Source: Ammonifex sp. (lineage in GTDB: Bacteria > Bacillota > Desulfotomaculia > Desulfotomaculales > Ammonificaceae). From it: 48,029 nucleotides of DNA. The notes beneath the pieces are model-generated. The model saw only the letters and a program-made list of their open reading frames with translations, had not been told where the DNA came from and searched no databases. Position 1 is the stretch's first letter, and the number at the start of each line of letters is the position of its first letter. The DNA lies in the NCBI GenBank assembly GCA_003604985.1, contig QZIW01000034.1, positions 1-48,029 of the forward strand, read 5' to 3'. Both the position numbers and the translations under genes were made by a program. Below are positions 33,730-42,557 of the stretch, one piece after another.

Positions 33730-35043
33730 TCAAAGCAGGCTCCGCTCCTTAGGCTTACCTACGAGCCCCCGGGCTGACTCCCGCACGTTGTCCAGCACCG
33801 TCTCTACATTTACCGTAAGCACTTGTCCCGCATCGACCACGACCTTACCGTCAACCAGGACTGTATGCACGTCACCGGCCCGGGCGGCATAAACAATATG
33901 GGCAACGACGTCATGCGGCGGGTAAAAGTGCGGCTTCCTCAGATCAACCAGAACCAGGTCGGCGCGTTTACCGGTTTCGATCGTGCCGATCACCTGACCC
34001 AGACCAAGGGCCCGGGCCCCGCCGATGGTCGCCATTTCAAGAGCCGTGTAAGCGGGCAGGGCCATCGAATCTTCCCTGGCCACCTTCTGGAGCAAGGCGG
34101 CGGACCGCATCTCCTCCAGCATGTCCAGATTGTTGTTGCTCGCCGCGCCGTCCGTTCCCAGCCCCACGGTCACTCCCGCGCCTAGAAGGTCGGTGACCGG
34201 GGCGATACCGCTCGCCAGCTTCATGTTGCTCTCGGGATTGTGCGCCACAGCCGTACCTTTTTTCGCCAGAATCTCGATGTCCCCGGGCGAAACGTGCACA
34301 CAGTGCGCCGCCAGCACTTGCACGTCCAAAAGCCCGCACCCGGCGAGTAACTCCACTGGTGAGCATCCGTGTTGCTTTCGTATTTCCGCTGTCTCCTGGC
34401 GTGTTTCGGCAACGTGGATGTGAACACCGACGCCGAGTTCAGCCGCCGTCTCCGCTACCTTCTTCAAGTATTCGGGCGGGCAGGTGTAGGGGGCGTGGGG
34501 ACCGAGCATGCAAGAGACCCGGCCGCCGGCCTTACCGTGCCACTCCAGAATAAATTCCCGGCTTTCGGCCAGCGCTTCGCCGGCGTTGGGGCCGTACCCG
34601 ATGAGACCGCGGGAGAGGGACGCCCGCATTCCGCTCTCCTGAACTGCCGCAGCGACCTCGTTCATAAAAAAATACATGTCCGCAAAAGTCGTGGTACCGC
34701 CCAGGAGCATTTCCACACAGGCAAGAAGCGTTCCCCAGTATACATCCGCCGCCTTAAGCCTGTTCTCAAGCGGCCAGATTGCTTCTTCGAGCCATTTCAT
34801 CAGGGGAAGATCATCGGCGTAACTCCGGAACAGCGTCATCGCGGCGTGGGTGTGCGCATTGACCAGGCCGGGGAGCACAGCCGTTTCCGCCCCCCCAAAA
34901 ATTTTATCCGCGCTGAAGTCGTTCAAGCCGTCCAATCGACCGACGTAAACGATTTCCCCGTCTCTCACGGCCACAACACCGTCGCGAATGACATCTTCGG
35001 GCCCGGTCACCGGGACTATCGTACCCTTGATTAAAATGTCCAC
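33730..35043 (-). CDS. mtaD: 5'-methylthioadenosine / S-adenosylhomocysteine deaminase
   Basis: Zn-dependent amidohydrolase that deaminates MTA, SAH or 5'-deoxyadenosine to the inosine forms. The 437 residues show NAHTHAAM (metal HxH), HVAETRQE, AAHCVHV and LGTDGAASNNNLDM, all complete. The start is GTG with GGGGGTGG upstream. It is last gene of the mtnP-mtnA-ahcY-aldolase-mtaD unit, 46 bp after the aldolase. Genome context supports a role in recycling SAM by-products rather than generic nucleoside deamination. Confidence 0.92.
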   Translation of the reverse strand: MDILIKGTIVPVTGPEDVIRDGVVAVRDGEIVYVGRLDGLNDFSADKIFGGAETAVLPGLVNAHTHAAMTLFRSYADDLPLMKWLEEAIWPLENRLKAADVYWGTLLACVEMLLGGTTTFADMYFFMNEVAAAVQESGMRASLSRGLIGYGPNAGEALAESREFILEWHGKAGGRVSCMLGPHAPYTCPPEYLKKVAETAAELGVGVHIHVAETRQETAEIRKQHGCSPVELLAGCGLLDVQVLAAHCVHVSPGDIEILAKKGTAVAHNPESNMKLASGIAPVTDLLGAGVTVGLGTDGAASNNNLDMLEEMRSAALLQKVAREDSMALPAYTALEMATIGGARALGLGQVIGTIETGKRADLVLVDLRKPHFYPPHDVVAHIVYAARAGDVHTVLVDGKVVVDAGQVLTVNVETVLDNVRESARGLVGKPKERSLL

Positions 35044-35089
35044 GCTGAATCCACCCCCGTCAGCATAATCACCGGCGCTGCGATTTTTG

Positions 35090-35743
35090 CTATTGTTGCC
35101 CGTAGACGGTGAGGTAATCCTTCCGCAGTTTCAGGACCTCACCTCTGCTTAGGGCCACGGGCATACCCGCGAGGCTGGCCCAAAGATAAATCTGGGCGGC
35201 CTTTTCAACTATTTGACAAACGTTAAAAGCTTCGTCCAAGCCCTCGCCGACGCCCACCATCCCGTGGTTGGCTAGGAGCACCGCGTTGCCCTCTCCCAGA
35301 GCGCTTACCACCTTCTCCGCCAGTTCGCGCGAACCCGCGGGTCCATACTCCGCTACGGGTACCTCTCCCCCTACAAGCTGGGCTAAATCCTCCACCATGG
35401 GAGGAATGGGCATACGTGCCGCGGCCATCGCGCTCGCAAAGACGCTGTGTGTATGCATCACCGCGCAAACGTCGGGACGGGCCCGGTAAATGGCAACGTG
35501 CAGTTCCAACTCCGTCGACGGCTTCCTTTCACCCTCCACCACGTTGCCTTTCAGGTCGACGACAACAATGTCCCGCGGCATTAAAGCATCGTAGGGCATC
35601 CCGCTGGGAGTAATCACCGCCAAATCCTCGTGCAATACCCTGTACGAAACGTTCCCCCAGGTGCCGACGACAAGGCCCGCACGCGCCATCTTTGCCCCGG
35701 CCCGGGCGACTTTTTCCCGTGCTTTTTCCGCTCGAAGGATCAC
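35090..35743 (-). CDS. Class II aldolase/adducin family, candidate (methylthio)ribulose-1-phosphate aldolase
   Basis: 217 residues with the class II aldolase metal site: Glu in STELELH, MHTHS (His-x-His) and LLANHGMVG, plus the phosphate loop GTWGNVS. Fuculose/ribulose-phosphate aldolases share this fold. Its GTG start overlaps the ahcY stop (GTGA), and it sits beside mtnA, so the natural substrate is probably 5-methylthioribulose-1-phosphate and/or 5-deoxyribulose-1-phosphate, giving DHAP plus an aldehyde as in described DHAP shunts. MtnB dehydratases share the fold, but no mtnW/X/D genes accompany it here. Confidence 0.85.
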   Translation of the reverse strand: MILRAEKAREKVARAGAKMARAGLVVGTWGNVSYRVLHEDLAVITPSGMPYDALMPRDIVVVDLKGNVVEGERKPSTELELHVAIYRARPDVCAVMHTHSVFASAMAAARMPIPPMVEDLAQLVGGEVPVAEYGPAGSRELAEKVVSALGEGNAVLLANHGMVGVGEGLDEAFNVCQIVEKAAQIYLWASLAGMPVALSRGEVLKLRKDYLTVYGQQ

Positions 35744-36999
35744 AATACCTCACCCTTCCAAGAACTAAGATATTCCTCCTGGTCCGCCCCCAGCTTGTCG
35801 ATGCTGATACCCAGAGACTGAAGTTTCAGCTCCGCCACGCGGTTGTCTATCTCCACCGGCACGGGATAAACGTGACGCCCTAGATTTTTTCCTTCCGTCA
35901 AAACATATTGCGCGGTCAGCGCCTGCAGGGCAAAAGACAGGTCCATTATCTCCGCCGGGTGTCCGTCTCCCGCCGCAAGGTTGACCAGGCGCCCCTCAGC
36001 CAGCAAATAAAGTCTCCGGCCGTCCGGAAGGCGGTATTCTTCAATGTTCGCACGCACCCGCCGCCGGGATGCGGCTGCCTGCTCCAGGTCCGGCAGAGAA
36101 ATCTCGACGTTGAAGTGGCCCGCATTGGCCAACAGTACGCGGTCCTTCATCCGCCGGAAGTGTCCCGCATGCAGCACGTCCTTGCAACCGGTGGCGGTGA
36201 TGAAAACGTCGCCCCTTTCAGCAGCGCTCAGGGAATCCATGGTCTCAAAACCGTCCATGACCGCTTCAATCGCTTTAACCGGGTCAACCTCGCAGACCAC
36301 TACCTTCGCGCCCAACCCTTTTGCCCGGAGACTGATGCCTTTGCCGCACCAACCGTACCCGAACACCACCACGGTTTTCCCCGCCACCAAAAGGTTTGTG
36401 GTACGCATGATCCCGGTCCAAACCGACTCTCCCGTTCCGTACCGGTTGTCGAACAGATATTTCGTCCTGGCATTGTTCACCGCCACCATGGGAAACAGGA
36501 GTCGGCCGCTGAGATCCAGGGCCTTCAGGCGCAGCACCCCCGTGGTGGTTTCCTCGCACCCGCCGATAATCCCCCGGCTGATGTCCATCAAATCGCCATG
36601 CAGGAGACTGACGAGGTCGCCGCCATCGTCGATAACGATGTGCGGCTTTATGCCGAGTGTCAAAGCCAGGTGCTCTTGATATTCCTCCGGCGTTGGATCA
36701 TACCAGGCGAATACCCTCACCCCGGCAGCGTCCAGAGCAGCGGCTATATCGTCCCTTGTGGAAAGAGGATTGGAACCCGTGGCCGCCACTTCGGCACCCC
36801 CGGCCTTGAGCACAAGCGCCAAATAGGCTGTTTTTGCCTCAAGGTGAATGCTCAAGGCGATACGTACACCCTTAAAAGGCTGGGCCTGCAAAAACGTTTC
36901 CCGGACACTGTTCAAGACGGGCATATGGGCCGCCACCCAGTCGATCTTTTGCCGGCCCTCCGGTGCCAGGTCAGGGTTACGGATTAAGCTCGCCGCCAA
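35740..36999 (-). CDS. ahcY: S-adenosylhomocysteine (or S-inosylhomocysteine) hydrolase
   Basis: NAD-dependent hydrolase of SAH-type thioethers. The 419 residues contain the NAD site VVVFGYGWCGKGISLRAKG, the substrate-domain ALSIHLEAKTAYL, NNARTKYLFDNRYGTGES and NAGHFNVEI. The C-terminus stops at IDKLGADQEEYLSSW without the KPxxYRY tail of canonical enzymes, like the archaeal/Thermotoga type. Archaeal relatives working with an SAH deaminase prefer S-inosylhomocysteine; the linked mtaD makes that plausible here. TTG start with GGAGG seven bases upstream. Confidence 0.92.
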   Translation of the reverse strand: MAASLIRNPDLAPEGRQKIDWVAAHMPVLNSVRETFLQAQPFKGVRIALSIHLEAKTAYLALVLKAGGAEVAATGSNPLSTRDDIAAALDAAGVRVFAWYDPTPEEYQEHLALTLGIKPHIVIDDGGDLVSLLHGDLMDISRGIIGGCEETTTGVLRLKALDLSGRLLFPMVAVNNARTKYLFDNRYGTGESVWTGIMRTTNLLVAGKTVVVFGYGWCGKGISLRAKGLGAKVVVCEVDPVKAIEAVMDGFETMDSLSAAERGDVFITATGCKDVLHAGHFRRMKDRVLLANAGHFNVEISLPDLEQAAASRRRVRANIEEYRLPDGRRLYLLAEGRLVNLAAGDGHPAEIMDLSFALQALTAQYVLTEGKNLGRHVYPVPVEIDNRVAELKLQSLGISIDKLGADQEEYLSSWKGEVL

Positions 37000-37113
37000 G
37001 TTGAGACCTCCTCAATGTAGTCGTTTGTGGGATATTATGAAGTTCCAGTCATTTAAAAAGACCATAAAAACTCCCTTTCAACCTACACCCGTTGGTTCTT
37101 CCAACCACTGACT

Positions 37114-38130
37114 CTAACCGCCAAACTTATAAGGAGGGTGTATAACCCCCCTTTCGGTAATTATTGCCGTTACCAGTTCGCCTGGTGTGAGGTCGAAAGC
37201 AGGGTTCCAAACCGCTGTTCCCGGTGCAGCGACCGGTTCCCCCGCAAAATGGGTAACCTCATCGGCACCGCGCTCTTCAATCGGGATGCCCGCCCCTTGA
37301 GGCATAGCCGGATCGACGGTGGAAAAAGGTGCCGCAACGTAAAACGGCACTCCATGGTATTTTGCCAGCACCGCCAGGGAATAAGTACCGATCTTATTGG
37401 CCACATCCCCGTTGGCAGCTATCCGGTCCGCCCCAACGATTACCGCGTCAAGCCCCTTTTGGGCCATAAGGTATCCGGCCATCGAATCGGTGATCAGAGT
37501 CACCGGAATTCCGTCCTGCTGGAGTTCAAAGGCCGTAAGCCGCGCGCCCTGCAGGAGCGGGCGCGTTTCGCCGGCGTAGACCATTTTTATCTTTCCCGCC
37601 GCGTAGGCCGCACGGATTACACCGAGCGCCGTCCCGTACCCGGAGGTCGCCAGGCCGCCGGCATTGCAGTGGGTCAAAACCGCCGCCCCCCGGGACAAAA
37701 GCGCGGCCCCGTGCACTCCTATCGCCTTGTTTCCGTCTTTATCGGCCGTGAAAATCGCTGCCGCCTCTGAAAGCAGCCTCTCAACAATTTCTTGCGGGGC
37801 CCCAGCGCCCTTTTGTCTCGCAACCGCAAGTTGCCGCTGGATTGCCCAGTCCAGGTTAACCGCCGTCGGCCGGGCCTTCCCGATTTCGCCCGCCGCGGCC
37901 TCGAGCCGGGCCAAGAAGTTGCCCGCCCCTTCCCGCGCAAATTCCAGCGCCGCAAGCACCATCGCGTACGCCGCAGCCACACCGATAGCAGGCGCGCCGC
38001 GTACGGCCAGCCGGCGTATGGCCTGGATTACCTCCCTGTAATCTTTGACCGCCAGGTAATTCACCTTGCGCGGCAGCACCGTCTGGTCAAGAATATAAAG
38101 TGTCCCGTCCTCCCAGCGCAGGGTTTCCAC
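37114..38130 (-). CDS. mtnA: 5-methylthioribose-1-phosphate isomerase
   Basis: Isomerises 5-methylthioribose-1-phosphate (and probably 5-deoxyribose-1-phosphate) to the ribulose form. From GTG 38130, seven bases after GGAGG and two bases past the mtnP stop, it is 338 residues; the track start is too long. Motifs: RGAPAIGVAAAYA, THCNAGGLATSGYGTALGV with the catalytic Cys, and GADRIAANGDVANKIGTY with the catalytic Asp. The close relatives eIF2B and ribose-1,5-bisphosphate isomerase are less likely given the mtnP neighbour. Confidence 0.93.
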   Translation of the reverse strand: METLRWEDGTLYILDQTVLPRKVNYLAVKDYREVIQAIRRLAVRGAPAIGVAAAYAMVLAALEFAREGAGNFLARLEAAAGEIGKARPTAVNLDWAIQRQLAVARQKGAGAPQEIVERLLSEAAAIFTADKDGNKAIGVHGAALLSRGAAVLTHCNAGGLATSGYGTALGVIRAAYAAGKIKMVYAGETRPLLQGARLTAFELQQDGIPVTLITDSMAGYLMAQKGLDAVIVGADRIAANGDVANKIGTYSLAVLAKYHGVPFYVAAPFSTVDPAMPQGAGIPIEERGADEVTHFAGEPVAAPGTAVWNPAFDLTPGELVTAIITERGVIHPPYKFGG

Positions 38131-38132
38131 GG

Positions 38133-38921
38133 TCACGCCTCCATGGGCCCGGAGAGCGCGCGTTGACAGGCGCATTCTCTGTCCCCATCAATCCACGCCA
38201 CCGCCTGCATTAAAAGCCGCCGGATGTTTTCCCCCTGCGCCCGCATCATCTCAACAACCTCCTGGTGGCTTAAGCGGCAGGCGGCGATACCCGCGGCAAA
38301 ATTAGTAACCATCGCCACGGTTGCGTAACAAACCTCCGCCTCTCTGGCCAATACGACCTCCGGTATCCCCGTCATGCCCACCAGGTCGCCGCCGAGGTGC
38401 CGAAACATTTTTATCTCCGCCGGGGTCTCAAAGCGGGGCCCTTCCGTGCACACGTAAACGCCGCCTTCCTTGGCGGGAAGGCCCAAGGCCCGCGCCGCAC
38501 GCGCCAGTGTTCCCCTCAGTTCCGGACAGTACGGCTCGGTAAGGTCAATGTGCACCACTCCTTCGGGTCCGCCCTCGAAGAAAGTGTGCTTCCGCCCCTT
38601 GGTAAAGTCAAGAAACTGGTTCACAAACACGAACTCCCCCGGTTTCATTTCGGCGTTAAGCGAACCAACCGCCGCCGTGGCCATAATGGACCGGACCCCT
38701 ATCTTTTTAAGGGCTGTCAGATTTGCCCGGTAATTAACCAGGTGTGGCGGCACGGAGTGCGCCGCGCCGTGGCGCGGCAAAAAAGCCACCTCCTTCCCCT
38801 GGTATTTGCCCAAGGTTACCCTGACGTCGCCAAACGGCGTCTCGACGGGCACCTCGGCCACTTCAGTCAAAAGATCCGGGTGGTAGACCCCGGTGCCACC
38901 GATAATCGCCACTGATGGCAT
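38133..38921 (-). CDS. mtnP: 5'-methylthioadenosine / methylthioinosine phosphorylase
   Basis: Trimeric purine-nucleoside phosphorylase fold, 262 residues: IIGGTGVY, PRHGAAHSVPPHLVNYRANL, MTGIPEVVLAREAEVCYA. It releases the base and gives 5-methylthioribose-1-phosphate. Where MTA-specific enzymes carry Asp-x-Asp in the base site (TDYDCW), this one has TNFAAG (Asn207, Ala209), the arrangement of 6-oxopurine enzymes, suggesting methylthioinosine rather than MTA as substrate. The ATG start has AGGAGG nearby. It is first gene of the salvage unit. Confidence 0.92.
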   Translation of the reverse strand: MPSVAIIGGTGVYHPDLLTEVAEVPVETPFGDVRVTLGKYQGKEVAFLPRHGAAHSVPPHLVNYRANLTALKKIGVRSIMATAAVGSLNAEMKPGEFVFVNQFLDFTKGRKHTFFEGGPEGVVHIDLTEPYCPELRGTLARAARALGLPAKEGGVYVCTEGPRFETPAEIKMFRHLGGDLVGMTGIPEVVLAREAEVCYATVAMVTNFAAGIAACRLSHQEVVEMMRAQGENIRRLLMQAVAWIDGDRECACQRALSGPMEA

Positions 38922-39235
38922 TAATTAATCCTCCTACAATGGCACGAAACAACCTTCAACGTAGCAATAGCCGCTGCCGTTTGTCTCCAAGGGGACCTCT
39001 GCAGAAGCCGGCACTTAGGACGTGAGAAGTGGGATGTTGGAAGTGAGATTATTGAAGGGATTGGACGCAACCCAATTCCAACAAAGTCACACCTCTAACT
39101 TCTCACTTCCCACCTCCCATAACGTCGTTCGCTCCGAGACGAGCCGATGTCGCGTCGGCCTGGAGCACAGTGTCACCGGAAGACAAACCGGCAGTAAGGC
39201 GGTTTAATCCTTCGATGGCATGTCGGCATGGATGA
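38922..39235. other. Intergenic region, ftsY / mtnP
   Basis: No gene and no SAM riboswitch recognised. The mtnP ribosome binding site (GTAGGAGG) is at the left end. Repeat copy D fills 39021-39120. The right end is the downstream flank of ftsY, without a convincing terminator. Confidence 0.6.
39021..39120. repeat. Imperfect inverted repeat, copy D (dispersed family)
   Basis: The left arm GTGAGAAGTGGGATGTTGG is complementary to the right arm CCTCTAACTTCTCACTTCCC, around a centre GGGATTGG-acgcaa-CCCAATTCC. About 100 bp foldable into one hairpin. Confidence 0.7.
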
Positions 39236-40147
39236 CTAATCAAAAATCGCCGCGGCGAATTCCGTAGGGTGAAAAGGTATCAAGTCCTCTACGCCTTCGC
39301 CGATACCCACAAACTTTACCGGGATCTCGAACGCCTTTTTCACCGCCACCACCACCCCACCCTTTGCGGTGCCGTCGAGCTTGGTCAGCACAAGACCGGT
39401 AACCCCGGCCGCTTCCCCAAATAGTTTAGCCTGGTTGACCGCATTTTGCCCGGTGGTCGCGTCCACCACCAGCAACACTTCGTGGGGAGCCCCGGGCACC
39501 TCACGTTCGGCCACCCGCCTGATCTTCTTGAGTTCCTCCATCAAGTTGGTTTTCGTATGAAGCCTTCCGGCGGTATCCACGAGGACAACGTCCACCCGGC
39601 GCGCTTTGGCTGCCTGAAGCGCATCATAGACGACCGCCGCCGGGTCCGACCCCTCCCGTTGTTTGATTACGTCGACTCCGGCACGCTTAGCCCATACCTC
39701 CAGTTGGTCGATCGCCGCCGCACGAAAGGTGTCCGCCGCCGCCAAGAGCACCTTTTTACCCTGTTCCCGGAAATAACAGGCCAGTTTGCCGATGGAAGTG
39801 GTCTTACCGGTGCCGTTCACCCCCACTACCATAATGACCCCCGGCGGCTCTTTGGGAAGAAAAAGCGGGGTCGTTTCCAGACCTATGATACGTAAAACTT
39901 CGTCCTTAAACAGCGGCTTGAGTTGTAAAGGGTCCTTCAGCCGCAGTTCTTTAACCCTTGCCCTTACCCGCGACATTATCTCCTGCGCTGCAGCCACCCC
40001 AACGTCCGCGAGAATAAGAGCGTCTTCAAGCTCCTCGTAAAGGCTTTCATCGATTTCACGGTGGCCGGAGACGGCGTTTTCGACCGCCTCGACTAAAGTC
40101 TTGCGGACCTTTGTAAGGCTGGAACGGAGTTTACCGAGAAAGCCCAC
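39236..40147 (-). CDS. ftsY: Signal recognition particle receptor FtsY
   Basis: GTPase that docks SRP-ribosome complexes at the membrane. From GTG 40147 (nine bases after GGAGG, inside the rnc end with 17-bp overlap) it has 303 residues, the minimal NG-domain form without the acidic A domain. Motifs: [15 protein letters not shown] (G1), [29 protein letters not shown] (G3), [10 protein letters not shown] (G4). The track's extra 31 N-terminal residues are out of register with family and ribosome binding site. Confidence 0.94.
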   Translation of the reverse strand: MGFLGKLRSSLTKVRKTLVEAVENAVSGHREIDESLYEELEDALILADVGVAAAQEIMSRVRARVKELRLKDPLQLKPLFKDEVLRIIGLETTPLFLPKEPPGVIMVVGVNGTGKTTSIGKLACYFREQGKKVLLAAADTFRAAAIDQLEVWAKRAGVDVIKQREGSDPAAVVYDALQAAKARRVDVVLVDTAGRLHTKTNLMEELKKIRRVAEREVPGAPHEVLLVVDATTGQNAVNQAKLFGEAAGVTGLVLTKLDGTAKGGVVVAVKKAFEIPVKFVGIGEGVEDLIPFHPTEFAAAIFD

Positions 40148-40835
40148 GATTGGAACCCTCCATTCGCTCAAGCGCTTCTTTTGCCGCCCGCTGCTCCGCT
40201 TCTTTTTTCGACCGTCCATCACCCCGGCCCAGGCATTCACCCTGCCAGAAAACGCCGGCGGTGAAACACTTGGCGTGCGCCGGCCCCTCCTCTTTCAAAA
40301 TCGCATAGGAGGCGTTTTCCCGCGAATGCTGTTGCAGAAGTTCCTGGAGTTCCGTCTTGTAATCAAGTTCCTGCCGGCCCTGCAAAACAGCTTCAACCAT
40401 CGGTTGAAGCTTGGACAGGGCGAAGCGGACCGCCGCTTCCAGCCCCTGATCCAGGTACAGAGCCCCTAAAACCGCTTCGAAAGCGTCGGCCAAAATAGAA
40501 GGGCGCTGCCGCCCCCCGGAACTCTCTTCACCCCGGCCGATGAGCAGGGCCTCGCCCAACCCCAATTCCTGCGCCACCTTCACCAGGGAAGGTTCGCAGA
40601 CCACAGCCGCCCTCAGTTTGGTCAACTCTCCCTCGCTTTTTCGTGGGAAGGAGAGATAAAGGTATTCACTTACCGCCAGTTGAAGTACGGCGTCGCCAAG
40701 AAACTCCAATCGTTGGTTGTTCGGAATTCCCGGATGCTCATATGCATACGACCCGTGCGTCAGCGCCTGGCGCAGGAGAGTCTCCTGTCTCCACACCACG
40801 CCTATTTTTGCTTTAAGTTCCTCGTAGATGTCCAA
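40131..40835 (-). CDS. rnc: Ribonuclease III
   Basis: Cleaves double-stranded RNA, including rRNA precursors. From TTG 40835 (GGGAG nine bases upstream) it has 234 residues; the longer track start exceeds the usual size. The signature NNQRLEFLGDAVLQLAVSEYLY, the second acidic site ADAFEAVLGALYLD and a C-terminal dsRNA-binding domain (DYKTELQELLQQ ... SKKEAEQRAAKEAL) are complete. The rnc-ftsY pairing is standard in Firmicutes. Confidence 0.95.
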   Translation of the reverse strand: MDIYEELKAKIGVVWRQETLLRQALTHGSYAYEHPGIPNNQRLEFLGDAVLQLAVSEYLYLSFPRKSEGELTKLRAAVVCEPSLVKVAQELGLGEALLIGRGEESSGGRQRPSILADAFEAVLGALYLDQGLEAAVRFALSKLQPMVEAVLQGRQELDYKTELQELLQQHSRENASYAILKEEGPAHAKCFTAGVFWQGECLGRGDGRSKKEAEQRAAKEALERMEGSNRGLSR

Positions 40836-40978
40836 AGTCAGATACTCCCACGGCCTACCGGTTGTCTGGCAAGCTTTCAAAGGGCCGGAGCGCTGTAAGC
40901 CTTCTTGCCACCCCGCTCCCACAAGATTCCGGGCTCGAAGGTGTTCAGCTCCAGCCGCGGCCTAAATTAATTCCGGTA

Positions 40979-42220
40979 TTATCCGGAGTATTCCCGGAAA
41001 ATAAGTGTGGCGTTGTGCCCCCCAAAGCCCAACCCGTTGGAAAGCGCAACCTTTACCCGTGCCGCCCGGGCTGTGTTGGGAACGTAATCAAGGTCGCACT
41101 CCGGGTCCGGGTTTTCGTAGTTTACTGTTGGAGGAATAACACCGTTATTTATGCTCATCACACATATGGCGGCTTCAATTCCCCCGGCCGCACCCAGGAG
41201 ATGCCCCGTCATTGATTTTGTGGAGCTTACAGGGATCCGGTACGCTGCCTCCCCGAAAACCTTTTTGATGGCCATCGTCTCCACCTTATCGTTCAATGGG
41301 GTCGAAGTGCCATGGGCATTGATGTAACTGACGTCTCCGGGTTGCAAGCCGGCCCCCTTAAGCGCCCAGGTCATTGCCTTGGCAGCGCCCGAACCGTCCG
41401 GATCCGGCGCGGTGATGTGGTAGCTGTCGCAGCTCTGGCCGTAACCGACGACTTCGGCGTAAATATTGGCGCGCCTGGAAAGCGCGTGCTCGAGGTCTTC
41501 GAGAATGAGTACCGCCGCACCCTCACCGATTATGAAACCGTCCCTTTCGGCGTCAAATGGACGTGAAGCACGCTCGGGGTCTTCGTTACGCGTAGACATT
41601 GCTTTCATGGCGCAAAAACCCGCAACAGCCAAGGGAGTTACGGCGGCTTCAGTACCGCCGGCCAGCGCCACATCAGCTTCGCCCCGCTGAATCAGCCGGA
41701 AAGCCTCACCGATGGCGTGGTTTGAAGAGGCACAGGCGGTGACCACCGTGCTGTTGGGACCGTAAAACCCGTTAATGATTGCAATATATCCGGCCGCCAT
41801 GTTGCTGATCATCATCGGTACGAAGAACGGGCTTACCCGACCCGGCCCCCGCGTTACAATAACCCGCGCCTGTTCTTCAAAAGTCTCCATCCCACCGATG
41901 CCGCAGCCGAGAACCACACCGACACGGTCGGGGTCCAGACTGCCGGATTTGATGTTTGCATCCTCCAGCGCCAACCGGGCGGCCGCCACCGCAAACTGTG
42001 CAAACCGGTCCATCCGCCGCGCTTCTTTCTTTTCCATGTAAGCGTCTGCGTCAAAGTCAATGACCTCGGCGGCTATTTTCGTTTTGAAGCCTTCGGTATT
42101 GAACCTCGTTATCGGGCGGACTCCCGACTTACCCTGGATGATGTTTTCCCAAAAAACGCCCTTGCCGGTACCCACCGGTGATACAACCCCTATACCGCTA
42201 ACCACAACGCGTGGGACCAA
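40979..42220 (-). CDS. fabF: 3-oxoacyl-ACP synthase II (FabF)
   Basis: Condensing enzyme of fatty-acid elongation. TTG 42220, seven bases after GGAGG, gives 413 residues, exactly family size. The catalytic Cys-His-His triad is visible: VTACASSNHAIG, NAHGTSTPLND and SMTGHLLGAAGG. It follows acpP by about 50 bp. Confidence 0.96.
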   Translation of the reverse strand: MVPRVVVSGIGVVSPVGTGKGVFWENIIQGKSGVRPITRFNTEGFKTKIAAEVIDFDADAYMEKKEARRMDRFAQFAVAAARLALEDANIKSGSLDPDRVGVVLGCGIGGMETFEEQARVIVTRGPGRVSPFFVPMMISNMAAGYIAIINGFYGPNSTVVTACASSNHAIGEAFRLIQRGEADVALAGGTEAAVTPLAVAGFCAMKAMSTRNEDPERASRPFDAERDGFIIGEGAAVLILEDLEHALSRRANIYAEVVGYGQSCDSYHITAPDPDGSGAAKAMTWALKGAGLQPGDVSYINAHGTSTPLNDKVETMAIKKVFGEAAYRIPVSSTKSMTGHLLGAAGGIEAAICVMSINNGVIPPTVNYENPDPECDLDYVPNTARAARVKVALSNGLGFGGHNATLIFREYSG

Positions 42221-42272
42221 AACCGCACCTCCTGAAAAAAGCACAGCCTCTTAGTCATATTGGAAGCGCGCT

Positions 42273-42509
42273 TTAAGCCTTTTCCTGAATGAATTTTACA
42301 GCATCGCCGACTGTGCGGATTTTTTCGGCCTCCTCGTCGGGAATTTCCATTTCAAATTCCTCCTCGAAGGCCATGACCAGTTCAACCAGGTCAAGCGAGT
42401 CAGCCCCGAGGTCATCGGTGAAGGAAGCTTCTACCGTCACCTCATTCTCCTCTACGCCAAGCTGCTGAACAATGATCTTTTTCACCTTATCGAAAACCGC
42501 TGGTGACAT
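42273..42509 (-). CDS. acpP: Acyl carrier protein
   Basis: 78 residues, acidic, with phosphopantetheine site DSLDL (in [21 protein letters not shown]). It shuttles acyl chains between the Fab enzymes encoded around it. The ATG start has GGGAA close by and a GGAGGTG further upstream. Confidence 0.97.
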   Translation of the reverse strand: MSPAVFDKVKKIIVQQLGVEENEVTVEASFTDDLGADSLDLVELVMAFEEEFEMEIPDEEAEKIRTVGDAVKFIQEKA

Positions 42510-42557
42510 ATTCCCGATTTCACCTCCTTCTCCGAAGTAAACTACAAGGCTGCTCGA

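Noticed and set aside
38922-39020. Possible SAM riboswitch before the mtnP operon
   Set aside because: No conserved SAM-I or SAM-II core elements were found on either strand; the only structure is repeat copy D further upstream.
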